From: Rubrivivax sp.
GTDB taxonomy: Bacteria; Pseudomonadota; Gammaproteobacteria; Burkholderiales; Burkholderiaceae_C
Assembly: GCA_016789955.1 (NCBI GenBank)
Contig: JAEUPB010000039.1
Span: 45,588-109,587 of the forward strand
Direction: 5' to 3'
Length of the DNA stretch: 64,000 nucleotides
Within the stretch, counting starts at the first letter, position 1. Each line of letters starts with the position of its first letter. The notes beneath the pieces were generated by a model. It made no database searches, was not told the origin of the DNA, and was given only the letters and a program-made list of their open reading frames with translations. The position numbers and the translations under genes were made by a program. Below, one piece after another: positions 8,345-16,785 of the stretch.

Positions 8345-9690
8345 GAGTACGCCAGCTCCGAGGTGCCCATCTGCTCGATCCAGTGGCGCGTCAGCGGCGT
8401 CACCGGCTTGGCCAGGCGGCGCTCGTTGATGAGCGCGCGGCCGATGTCGCGGCGGCTGCCGCGCGCGGCGGCGGCCAGCAGCGAGAGGTCGATCAGGTCG
8501 CGTTGCGCATGGCTGCCGCCGAAGCGTTGCGCCGTGCCCCGCACGGCATAGAGCGCTGCGGCCGCCTCGTCGTGCGCGCCGCGGGCGTGCGCGATCAGCG
8601 CGCGCATCAGCGGCAGGCCGACCTCGCGCGACATCGGGTGGTTGCTGCGACGCGCGTCCTCGGCGTCGAGTGCGCGGGTGGCGCAGCGGGCCGTCCACGC
8701 TTCGGCCGCGGCCACGCGCCCGGCGGCCAGCAGCGCCAGCACGTGGTGCACGTCGTTGAACGCGTAGTAGCCGCAGGCCGCCTCGGCGGTGTCCCAGCCG
8801 TCGGCCACCGCGGCGGCCAGCGCCGACACGTCCTCGCCCAGCAGGTGCAGCCGCCACAGCATCGACGCCGCGTCGACTCGGTTCAGCGTGATCTGCAGCG
8901 CCGCGCCGCTGAGGTGGGTGTCGATCAGCCGCAGCACGCCGGCGGTGTCCAGCGCCTCGAGCCGGAACAGCGCCTTGTGCCACCACAGGTGACACGCGAA
9001 GCCGTTGCCTTCGGCCCACGCGGCCTGGTGCTGGCGCAGCCACACGCCGCCTTCCTCGTGCCGGCCCTGCATCTCCATCACGTGCGCCACCGCGTGCACG
9101 GCCCACGGGCCGCGCGGGTCCAGGGCCAGCGCCTCGCGCGCGGCATCCTCCGCCTGCGCGTAGAGGTTGTTCTCCTCCAGGCCGAAGGCGTAGAGGCCCA
9201 TCACCAGCGGCCGCAGCGGGTCGCCCTCGGCCCACGCCGGCAACGCGCGCGCCGGGCGCTGTCGCAGCTGCGGCGAGTCGCCGCGGTAGAAGTCCCACAG
9301 GTGCGCCCACTGCAGCGCGAGAGCGTCGGTCGGGTGTTCGAGCAGCAGCTCGTCCCAGGTGCGGCAGGCGGCCTGCCAGCGGCCGTCGAGCACCTGCTGC
9401 ACGGCGTCGAGGTGGCGCTGCTCGCGCGCCGGCGCATCGCGCGTGAGCGTCCTCGCGGTTGCCAGTGCGGCCGTGGCTTCGGCGAGCACGGCGGGTTCGG
9501 TGAGGCTGGCGAGAAAGCCGGCCTTCATCACGTGCGGCAGCGCCCAGCCGGGGTCGTGCGCGGCGGCGGCATCGAGGTCGGCCAGCGGCACGTCGTAGAA
9601 CGACATCATCCGCCACAACGCCTGCTCGGCCGCCGCGCGCGCGGCGGGCACGTCGCTGCCGGTGGGGCAACCGCGGAGGTCGGCGGGCAT
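8341..9690 (-). CDS. TPR protein, TTC38 family
   Basis: 449 residues of tandem helix pairs. Blocks shared with the TTC38 family are clear: REQRHLDAVQ, EHPTDALALQWAH, YAFGLEENNLYAQAEDAAREALALDPRGPWAVHAVAHVMEM, CHLWWHKAL and GGSHAQRDLIDLSLL. TTC38 proteins are conserved from bacteria to animals with no assigned activity; the conserved His-rich blocks suggest a real active or binding site rather than a pure scaffold (inference). The start at 9690 is the first Met that leads directly into the fold. It is the first gene of an operon with DUF1992 and probably ybjQ. Confidence 0.87.
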   Translation of the reverse strand: MPADLRGCPTGSDVPAARAAAEQALWRMMSFYDVPLADLDAAAAHDPGWALPHVMKAGFLASLTEPAVLAEATAALATARTLTRDAPAREQRHLDAVQQVLDGRWQAACRTWDELLLEHPTDALALQWAHLWDFYRGDSPQLRQRPARALPAWAEGDPLRPLVMGLYAFGLEENNLYAQAEDAAREALALDPRGPWAVHAVAHVMEMQGRHEEGGVWLRQHQAAWAEGNGFACHLWWHKALFRLEALDTAGVLRLIDTHLSGAALQITLNRVDAASMLWRLHLLGEDVSALAAAVADGWDTAEAACGYYAFNDVHHVLALLAAGRVAAAEAWTARCATRALDAEDARRSNHPMSREVGLPLMRALIAHARGAHDEAAAALYAVRGTAQRFGGSHAQRDLIDLSLLAAAARGSRRDIGRALINERRLAKPVTPLTRHWIEQMGTSELAYS

Positions 9691-9861
9691 GGTGGCGCGA
9701 CTGTAGCGCGGCAGCGCGCAGCTCCGTCGTCCCGCGCCGGAGGGCGCCGAAACACCCGGTTGCCATTGCGACACCGCACGTCGGTATCCCTCGCCGCTGC
9801 GCCCGCTCTGTCCGATCAGGCCGGCGCGCCAGGGGCGTCGGCCGCAACAGGAGTACCGCAT

Positions 9862-10563
9862 ATGTCTTCGAACTCATCCTCCAGCGGCGGCCGCGGCAAC
9901 GGCCGCGACGACGGCGCAGGCCACGATGCCGGTGACGACCACGGTGTCGACGATCCCGCCACGCACGACGTCGGCGACGACCACGGCGTGGACGATCCGG
10001 CGACCCACGACATCGGCGACGACAAGGGCGCCGACGACCCCGCCACGCACGACGTGGGCGACGACAAGGGCATGGACGATCCCGCCACGCACGATGTCGG
10101 CGACGACCACGGCGGCGCACGCCAGCTCGGCCTCTTCGTCAACCAGGCCACGCAGCAGCTCGTCTTCAGCGCCGACTCGACGGAGCTCGAGCACTGGCGC
10201 GGTGACGACCGGCTGACGGCGCTGGACCTGTCGGTGTCGGTGCCGGGCTCGGCCAGCGCCGACAGCTCACCGGTGTGGCGCTTCCACGACCCGGTGTCCG
10301 ACGTCTACTTCTGGACCGCCGACGACAGCGTGCGCGATTCGCTCGTGCGCAGCCACCCGGAGCTGGAGTACTCGGGCGAGGCCTTCCATGCCTGGCGCGA
10401 CGACGGCGGCGGCACGCACCAGGCGATCGGCGTCGTGTGGGACCACGACCATGGCGGCGACTACGGCCGCTTCGTCTATGCACCGGTCGACGACGCCGTG
10501 CGCATCGCCGGCCAGAGCAGCAGCGACGGCATGGAGTACCTCGGCATCGCGTTCTGGATCTGA
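9862..10563 (+). CDS. Acidic-repeat protein with DUF5648-like C-terminus
   Basis: 233 residues. Residues 1-22 are Ser/Gly/Asp-rich with no signal peptide. Residues 23-78 are four tandem 14-residue units of the form VGDDHGVDDPATHD, giving many Asp, and a half unit follows. The C-terminal part (about 88-233) has RFHDPVSDVYFWTADDSVRD and YSGEAFHAWR, which match the repeat consensus of DUF5648 (a beta-propeller-like repeat of secreted proteins). AGGAG at 9849-9853 supports the start. It is convergent with the exporter operon and followed by a strong hairpin terminator. Function is unknown; the Asp-rich repeats could bind calcium. Confidence 0.75.
   Translation: MSSNSSSSGGRGNGRDDGAGHDAGDDHGVDDPATHDVGDDHGVDDPATHDIGDDKGADDPATHDVGDDKGMDDPATHDVGDDHGGARQLGLFVNQATQQLVFSADSTELEHWRGDDRLTALDLSVSVPGSASADSSPVWRFHDPVSDVYFWTADDSVRDSLVRSHPELEYSGEAFHAWRDDGGGTHQAIGVVWDHDHGGDYGRFVYAPVDDAVRIAGQSSSDGMEYLGIAFWI
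9928..10095 (+). repeat. Four tandem 42-bp in-frame repeats
   Basis: Four 42-base units encode the 14-residue acidic repeat of the DUF5648-like protein; a partial fifth unit reaches about 10116. Units differ at several synonymous positions and at residues 1, 5 and 7 of each unit (A/V/I, H/K, V/A/M), so the array is not a very recent duplication. Confidence 0.9.
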
Positions 10564-10586
10564 CGAGCCCGACGCCCCGCCCGCAC

Positions 10587-10617
10587 GAGGGGCCGCACAT
10601 GCGGCCCCTCTTGCCTT
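10587..10617 (+). terminator. Rho-independent-like terminator
   Basis: A perfect 10-bp stem (GAGGGGCCGC at 10587-10596, GCGGCCCCTC at 10601-10610) closes an ACAT loop and is followed by TTGCCTT. It lies 23 bases after the stop of the acidic-repeat gene and just before the 3' end of the convergent ABC gene. The pyrimidine tail is on the plus strand, so it mainly ends the acidic-repeat transcript. Confidence 0.8.
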
Positions 10618-10619
10618 CA

Positions 10620-12767
10620 TCAAGGATGCGCGATGACGACCAAGGCGTCGGAGCGCTGCATCGCGCAGCGCAGGCAGCGCGCCAGCGTCTGCGGATCGAG
10701 CGCCGCGAAGCTCTCGTCCATCACCGTCAGCGGCGCGCGCTGCAGCAGCGCGCGCGCCAGGAAGATGCGGCTGCGCTCGCCGTGCGAGAGCTGCCAGCCG
10801 GTCTCGCCGACGCGCTGCTGCAGCCCCGCGGGCATGCGGTCGATCAGTTCGCCCAGGCCGAGTTCGCGGCACAGCCCCTCGGCTTCCGCGAGGTCGGCCA
10901 GCGAGGGCGGCCAGTCGCGCCCCATCAGCAGGTTGAAGGCGAGCGTGGCCGACAGGATGTGGTTCTCGTGGAACTGCGGCGCCGAGGTGGCCAGCCGGTG
11001 CCAGTCGTCGCCCAACGTGTGACGGTCCCAGCCGGCGAGCAGCAGCAGCCCGGCCTGCGGCGTGCGCAGGCCTGTCAGCAAGGCGGCCAGCGTCGACTTG
11101 CCGGCGCCCGACGGGCCTTCGAGCAGGATGCGGTCGCCGTGGTGGATGCGCACGTCGGCCTGCGCAAGCACGGCGTCGCCGGCGGCGGCATGGCGGAACT
11201 GCAGGCCGCTGGCGTCGAGCAGCGGTGCGCCGGCCGCCGCGTCGGCGCGCGGCGGGGCGGGCACGAAGATGCGCGGCGGCGCGCGGCCGGCATCACCGCC
11301 GGCTTCGAACAGGTCGCGCACCTGCTGCCACGCGACCCCCGCGCGCGCCAAGCCCGCCAGGCCCGCGGACATGCCGCCGAACGCGCGCTGCGCGAGCAAT
11401 ATGCCGCCGACGCTGATGGCGAGCGGCGCCACGCCCGCCGCACCCTCGCCCAGCAAGGCCGGCGCGAGGGCCGCCACCGCGGCGATGGTCCAGCCCGCGG
11501 GCACGCCGGCCTGCACCGGCGTCGCGGCGCGGTCCATCGCTTCCGAAGCGGCGAGGTAGCCGTGCAGCGCCTGGTCCTCGCGCGCGTCGCGCAGCGCCGG
11601 CCGCTCCTGCGCCAGCCGCGTGCGGTGGCCGACCATGCGCTCGACGAGATCGTGCGTCAGGTCCAGCCGCGTCATCACCCAGCCGCGCAGCCGCGCACCG
11701 TAGCGCCCCGCGAGCAACGCGGTGAGCACCAGGCACGCGGCCAGCAGCACGAGATGCCCCACCGGCACCGCGCCTTGCGCCAGCACCCACGCGGCGAACG
11801 CCAGCTCCAGCAACGACACCACAGCCGCGAGGCCGCCGCTGAGGGCCAGCGACTCCAGCGCCTGCGACTCCAGCACGCGGCCGAGCAGCTGGCCCACGCC
11901 CTGCTCGCGCACGCGGTCGATCGGCAACCGCATCGCGCCGGCCATCAACCGCGACTTCAGCAGCCGCCCCGCCTCGCGCGCGAAGCCGGCCTGCAGCGCC
12001 TGCCCCGCGAGTCGCAACGGCACCAGCGACAGCAGCGCCAGCGCCCACGCGGCGAGCCAGCCGGCGTCGAGCCGGCCGCCGAGCGCGGCCTGTCCGATCA
12101 GGCCCCAACCGGCGATCTCGAGCGCGTAGAGCAGCGCATACGTGCCGAGCACCGCCCCGAGCCGCGCCGGCAGGCCGGCCGAGACCAGCTGGCGCACGAA
12201 CGGCGTGGTGGCGGGCTGGCGCAGCATCCAGCACGGCCCGGTGCGTTCGGTGGCCAGCCGCTCGCGGCGCAGCGCGGTGCGCACGGCCGGACGCCTCGCG
12301 GCCGGCACGTCGGCCAGCGCGAGCAAAGCGTCGAGCTCACCTTGCACGGCGCGATCGTGGCGCGCGGTCAGCGCGTCTTCCGCGGCTGCCAGCTGGCAGG
12401 CGCGCGGCTGCAGGTCGGGGCCGAGCAGTTTCAGCCCGCGGCCGCGGCGGCCGAGCAGCACGAGAAACACCGGCGCCGCACCGCCCTCGATCGGCAGCAC
12501 CGCGGGAGCAGCGCCGCGCAGCAGCGCCGGCGCTTCCGGCACCGAGGCATCGACCGAAGCGACCTCCACGCCCAGCTGTGCGCCGGCCCACTCGATCCAG
12601 CGGCGGCGCTCGGCCTCGTCGGTGGCCGCCTCGCCACGGCCCGCCGGTGGCGCGCCCAGCGGCTGCGCGGCGGCATGGCCCAGCCCGCTGCGCACCGCCA
12701 GCAGCTCCAGCGCCTCGCCGAGGCGCTCCACCGGCCACGCCAGGGCGGCAATCGACGGATGGTTCAT
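10620..12767 (-). CDS. ABC exporter without peptidase domain (NHLM ABC2-like)
   Basis: 715 residues. A ~190-residue N-terminal soluble region precedes a transmembrane domain (about 200-480) and an ATPase domain with Walker A GPSGAGKST near 550, signature LSHGERSR near 659 (His replaces the usual Gly) and Walker B VMDESF near 677. The protein stops at VIAHP, directly after the H-loop histidine, so the usual 40-60 residue tail is missing. The pairing with a C39 exporter and HlyD gene resembles the second transporter (ABC2) of NHLM-type bacteriocin clusters. GGAGGG sits ahead of its ATG; the start overlaps the upstream gene by four bases. Last gene of the operon. Confidence 0.85.
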   Translation of the reverse strand: MNHPSIAALAWPVERLGEALELLAVRSGLGHAAAQPLGAPPAGRGEAATDEAERRRWIEWAGAQLGVEVASVDASVPEAPALLRGAAPAVLPIEGGAAPVFLVLLGRRGRGLKLLGPDLQPRACQLAAAEDALTARHDRAVQGELDALLALADVPAARRPAVRTALRRERLATERTGPCWMLRQPATTPFVRQLVSAGLPARLGAVLGTYALLYALEIAGWGLIGQAALGGRLDAGWLAAWALALLSLVPLRLAGQALQAGFAREAGRLLKSRLMAGAMRLPIDRVREQGVGQLLGRVLESQALESLALSGGLAAVVSLLELAFAAWVLAQGAVPVGHLVLLAACLVLTALLAGRYGARLRGWVMTRLDLTHDLVERMVGHRTRLAQERPALRDAREDQALHGYLAASEAMDRAATPVQAGVPAGWTIAAVAALAPALLGEGAAGVAPLAISVGGILLAQRAFGGMSAGLAGLARAGVAWQQVRDLFEAGGDAGRAPPRIFVPAPPRADAAAGAPLLDASGLQFRHAAAGDAVLAQADVRIHHGDRILLEGPSGAGKSTLAALLTGLRTPQAGLLLLAGWDRHTLGDDWHRLATSAPQFHENHILSATLAFNLLMGRDWPPSLADLAEAEGLCRELGLGELIDRMPAGLQQRVGETGWQLSHGERSRIFLARALLQRAPLTVMDESFAALDPQTLARCLRCAMQRSDALVVIAHP

Positions 12768-15568
12768 CGCGACCCTCCCACGGCCTGCGCCGGCGCTGCG
12801 GCCACGTCTGCAGCGGGAGCTGCATCGACCACGCGCCCGTCCTGTACCGCCAGCCGCCGCCACTGCGGCCCGCTCCACACCTCCTTGCGCAGCGCGCGCT
12901 CGGCGGCCAGCAGCGCGCGGTAGCGCGACGGCTGCAGCGCCAGCGTGCGCGGCGCGCCGTCCTCGACGATGCGGCCGTCGTGCACGACGATCACGCGGTC
13001 GAAGGCCAGGGTCTCGCCCACGTCGTGCGTCACGCACAGCAGCGTGTGCGCGCGCCACCAGCGGCGCGCATCGGTCAGCAGCGCGTGGCGCTGCGCGCGG
13101 TCGAGGCCGCGGAACGGTTCGTCGAGCAGCACGAGTCGGGTGTCGGTGGCCAGCAGCGCGCGAGCCAGGCGCACGCGCTGGCCCTCGCCGCCGGACAGCC
13201 GCCCACCGCCTTCGCCCAGCAAGGTCTGCAAGCCCTGCGGCAACCGCGCCAGCACGCCGCGCAGCCGTGCCGTCTCGATCACGTCGGCCAGCCGCGTGCG
13301 GTCTTCCGGCCGCGCGGCCTCGGTGAGGTTGTCGAGCAGGCTGCGGTTCCACAGCTGCACCGCGGGGTCGACCCACGCGGTCATCGCGCGCAGCGCCTCG
13401 ACCTCGGCGGCGCCGGCCGGCCGGCCATCGAGCATCAGCTCGCCGGCCGCAAGCCGGTGCCAGCCGAGCAGCACGCCCAGCAGCGAGGACTTGCCTGCGC
13501 CCGAGGTGCCCACCACGGCCACGTGCTCGCCGGGGCGCAGCGCGAGCGTCACGTCGTGCAGCACCGGGTGGCCGGCGGCGACCACGTCGCCGCCGCGGAT
13601 CTCCAGCGCCACGCCGCGCTGCCGGGCCACCGCGGCCGGCAGCGGATGGGGCACGCGGGCCGCACCCTCGGTGGCCGCCACCGGGGTCGCCGCGTCCTCC
13701 GGCGCCGTCAGCGGTTCCAGCAGGCGCATCAGCACGTTGCGCTGCGCCGGATAGGCCTGCGCGACGCCCGATAGCCGCGCGCCCAGCGCCGGCAGCTTCA
13801 GCGCGAAGTACGCCAGCAGCAGGTCGGTGCCGGCGAAGGCGCCGGCGTGCAGCACATGGCTGGCCACGAGGCCGATCGCCAGGCCGGTGCCGACGAAGCC
13901 CTGCAGCCCGCGCGACAGCAGCGCGATGCGCTCGCCGCTGCCCACCGCCTCGGTCCAGGCGACGAGCAGGCTCTCGTGCTGCGCCGCCACGTTGGCCTCG
14001 GCGCGGTGGGCGCGCACGGGCACCAATCCGAGCAGCGCGTCGAGCGTGTAGCCGTTCAGCGCCGCATGGTGGTTGCGCGCGCGCAGGTCGCGCTCGCGCA
14101 GCATCGGCTGCACCAGCCACGGCAGCGTGACGGCCGCGGCGGTAAGGGCGAGCGCCCAGGCCGCGCTGTGCGGCGCCAGCCACAGCACGACGGCCAGCGT
14201 GCAGGCCAGCTCGAACAGCGTCTGCACGCCCTGGAACCCGAGCGCGGGCACCTGCCGCGTGAGGTGCAGCGCGTGGCTGCGGTCGGCCATGTCGGAGACC
14301 GGGCGGCTCTGGAAGTAGCGGTCGGCCAGGCGCGGCAGCTTGCGCAGCAGCGCCATGCGCAGCCGCGCGTCGAGGTGGCGGCCATGGCGCTGGATCTCGC
14401 GCAGCACCGGCAGGTCGATGGCGGCCAGCAGCAGCATGAACACGAGCAGCGACACGAGTGCCGTCAGCGTCTGCCCGGGGCCGTGCAGCAGCGCCGGCAG
14501 CTCGAACAGGCCGCGCAGCAGCAGCGTCTCGACCAGCACCGCGCCGGAGGCCACGGCGATCGCAGCGGCCAAGGCCAGCGGGGCCAGCAGGCCGTCCTTG
14601 CGCAGCGAGTGCCAGACCTTGGCCAGCACGCGCACCGGCGGCTCGTTCAGCGCGGCCGCGAGGTCGGGCGAGAGGGGTGGCAGCGTCGGATCGGCGGCCG
14701 GGGCTGCGGTGGCGGCATCGCCGGCAGCCGGCGCGGCCCGCAGGCCCGACACGCGCAGCAGCACCGCGCCGCGCAGGCGCAGCTGCGGCCCGAGGTCGTC
14801 GGCCCCGGCGCCCTCGTCGTGCGCCACGGGCAGCACGCTCCACTGGTTCTCGGGAATCACCTCGGTGATCTGCTCGACCGGCCGCTCGGCGCAGCGCCCG
14901 CACAGCGCCCCGACGAGCCGCAGCGCCGCGTCGCCGCGTGCGATGCCGCCGGCCGCGACGATGGCCTGCACGAGCCGCAGCGCGGCGTCGAGCGTCGCGA
15001 TGCCGCGCCAGCCTGCGTCCTGCAGCGCCTGCGCGACGATCGCCTCGGCGGCCTGCGGCCCGGCGCCCATCGCGCACAGGGCCGCGCGCCACGGCGCCCG
15101 CGCCTCGGCCTCGCCGGCCCACAGCCGCCAGTCCGCGGCCGGCACCTCGGTCTCGTGGCGGAACAGGTCGGCGCGCAGCCGCTGCACCGGCACCCAGCGC
15201 CGGCCGAGTGCCGGGTCCATCACCTGCACCCAGGCGCCGACACGGCGCCAGGCGACGACGAAGTGCGTCGCCACGTCGGCATGGCGCACCACCAGCAGTG
15301 CCGGCAGCGGCAGCCCCTCGCCATGCGCCGGCAGCACGTGGTCGACGGGCAGCATCTGCTGCTGCGCGGCCAGGCCCAGCTGTTGCGCGACGACTTCCAG
15401 CGTGTCGATCGACGTGCCGTCGACGTCGGTCTGGCAGGCCTCGCGCAGCCGGCCGTAGCCGACCGGCACGTGGTGGCCTTCGAGCAGGCACTTCAGCGCC
15501 GCGGGGCCGCAGTCCATCGACGAGGTCTGCACGACCTCGGGCGCCCACCAGCGGCGTGCGCGGGTCAT
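12764..15568 (-). CDS. C39 peptidase-containing ABC exporter (NHLM ABC1-like)
   Basis: 934 residues. The N-terminal C39 double-glycine peptidase domain has an intact set of residues: Gln14, Cys20 in SMDCG, His102 in THFVV and Asp118 in MDPALG. A linker of about 190 residues, longer than usual, leads to the membrane domain (about 330-620) and an ATPase domain with Walker A GTSGAGKSS near 685, LSGGEGQR near 791 and Walker B VLLDEP near 812. Such proteins cut leader peptides after GG and export the mature peptide. It overlaps HlyD upstream and the second ABC gene downstream by four bases each. The 52-residue glycine-rich peptide in the same operon is the obvious candidate cargo. Confidence 0.92.
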   Translation of the reverse strand: MTRARRWWAPEVVQTSSMDCGPAALKCLLEGHHVPVGYGRLREACQTDVDGTSIDTLEVVAQQLGLAAQQQMLPVDHVLPAHGEGLPLPALLVVRHADVATHFVVAWRRVGAWVQVMDPALGRRWVPVQRLRADLFRHETEVPAADWRLWAGEAEARAPWRAALCAMGAGPQAAEAIVAQALQDAGWRGIATLDAALRLVQAIVAAGGIARGDAALRLVGALCGRCAERPVEQITEVIPENQWSVLPVAHDEGAGADDLGPQLRLRGAVLLRVSGLRAAPAAGDAATAAPAADPTLPPLSPDLAAALNEPPVRVLAKVWHSLRKDGLLAPLALAAAIAVASGAVLVETLLLRGLFELPALLHGPGQTLTALVSLLVFMLLLAAIDLPVLREIQRHGRHLDARLRMALLRKLPRLADRYFQSRPVSDMADRSHALHLTRQVPALGFQGVQTLFELACTLAVVLWLAPHSAAWALALTAAAVTLPWLVQPMLRERDLRARNHHAALNGYTLDALLGLVPVRAHRAEANVAAQHESLLVAWTEAVGSGERIALLSRGLQGFVGTGLAIGLVASHVLHAGAFAGTDLLLAYFALKLPALGARLSGVAQAYPAQRNVLMRLLEPLTAPEDAATPVAATEGAARVPHPLPAAVARQRGVALEIRGGDVVAAGHPVLHDVTLALRPGEHVAVVGTSGAGKSSLLGVLLGWHRLAAGELMLDGRPAGAAEVEALRAMTAWVDPAVQLWNRSLLDNLTEAARPEDRTRLADVIETARLRGVLARLPQGLQTLLGEGGGRLSGGEGQRVRLARALLATDTRLVLLDEPFRGLDRAQRHALLTDARRWWRAHTLLCVTHDVGETLAFDRVIVVHDGRIVEDGAPRTLALQPSRYRALLAAERALRKEVWSGPQWRRLAVQDGRVVDAAPAADVAAAPAQAVGGSR

Positions 15569-16785
15569 CGGCGCACCGAGGCGCCGGCCACCGGGCCGGT
15601 GGCCGCAGCCGGCAACGGTGGCGGTGCCGACGATGGACCATCCAGCGCGCGGCCGGCGGCGCGCAGCGCCAGCGCCACAGGTGCCAGCTGCTCCACGTCG
15701 ACCTCCACCACACCGGGCTGGCCGTGCTGCAGCGGCAGCGCCGGCCCGGCGGCCACCAGCGGCTGCAGCTCCACGCGCACGAGCTGCCCGCGCCACTCGC
15801 CGGCCACGCGCAGCACGCGCGCCGGCACGCTGCCGTACTGCGCCCACGGCCAGCCTTCGAGTCGCAACCGCGCGATCTGCCCGGGTTGCAGCCGGCCGAG
15901 CGCGCGCGCCGGGTCGAACTCGGCCACGACGAGCAGCTCGCCGTCGGGCACCACGGTGGCCAGGGTCTGGCCTTCGGCCACGTAGCTGCCCGGGCGCAGC
16001 GGCTGCACCTCGGCGAGCACGCCCGAGACCGGCGCACGCACCTGGTGGCGTTCGAGCGCCTGTTCCAGCCGCGCATGCGTGGCCGCGGCGGTGGCGAGGT
16101 CGCCCTCGAGCGCGACGATCTGGCGGCGCAGCGCCTCGCCCTGCACGCGGCCCTGCTCGGCGCGTGCATGCACGTCCAGCGCCTGGCGCCGGGCCTCGGC
16201 GATGGTGGCGTCGCGCGCGGCAGCGAGGCGGCGCGCCTCGGCTTCGGCGCGCAGCGCCTCGATCTCGGCCACGCTGCCGGCGCTGGCCTCGCTGCGCAGG
16301 CGGCGCGCGTGATCGGCCGCGAAGTCGGCGGCGGCCACGGCCTCGCGGGCGCGCGCCACGGCCACCTGCGTGCCGGCCGTGGCGGTGGCCTGCTCGGCGG
16401 CCACGGCGGCCTGCTGTGCAGCCCACTCGTCGCGCGCCGCGGCCAGCCGCGGCGCCAGGGCCCGCGTGCGCGCCTGCTCCTCGCCGAGCTGCAACCGTGC
16501 GGCCCCGGCGTCCAGTTCCACCAGCACGTCGCCGGCGCGCACCGGGCGGCCGATCGCCAGGTGGCTCACCGTCACCGCCCCGGCTTGCGCCGGCGCCAGC
16601 GGATGCGGTGCCTGCACCACCTCCAGCCGCGCGTGCCGCGACACCTCGACCACGGTGACGCGGCCGAGCACGAACCACGCGAGCCAGGCGCCGAGACCCA
16701 GCGCGGCCAGCCCCCACAGCCACAGGGCGGGGCGGCCGGCGTCGAGCGCGAGCGCGCGGGCGGTGCGGCTGAACGGCGCGGCCAT
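15565..16785 (-). CDS. HlyD-type periplasmic adaptor of the peptide exporter
   Basis: 406 residues: one N-terminal membrane anchor (about 20-42), a biotinyl-lipoyl half-motif (VSHLAIGRPVRAGDVLVELD), a long alanine- and arginine-rich coiled-coil hairpin (about 100-250), the return lipoyl half (VRAPVSGVLAEVQPLRPGSYV) and a beta-barrel domain (TVVPDGELLVVAEFDPA). It links the inner-membrane exporter to the outer-membrane channel. It overlaps the C39 exporter gene by four bases and the upstream channel gene by one base (TGATG), so the three are translationally coupled. Confidence 0.92.
   Translation of the reverse strand: MAAPFSRTARALALDAGRPALWLWGLAALGLGAWLAWFVLGRVTVVEVSRHARLEVVQAPHPLAPAQAGAVTVSHLAIGRPVRAGDVLVELDAGAARLQLGEEQARTRALAPRLAAARDEWAAQQAAVAAEQATATAGTQVAVARAREAVAAADFAADHARRLRSEASAGSVAEIEALRAEAEARRLAAARDATIAEARRQALDVHARAEQGRVQGEALRRQIVALEGDLATAAATHARLEQALERHQVRAPVSGVLAEVQPLRPGSYVAEGQTLATVVPDGELLVVAEFDPARALGRLQPGQIARLRLEGWPWAQYGSVPARVLRVAGEWRGQLVRVELQPLVAAGPALPLQHGQPGVVEVDVEQLAPVALALRAAGRALDGPSSAPPPLPAAATGPVAGASVRR

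Noticed and set aside
9928-10116. 42-bp repeats as a CRISPR array or minisatellite
   Set aside because: The units are contiguous with no spacers, stay in frame and encode a protein repeat.
10275-12923. Plus-strand frame of 882 codons under the second ABC exporter
   Set aside because: Antisense shadow of the exporter with low-complexity Arg/Ala translation.
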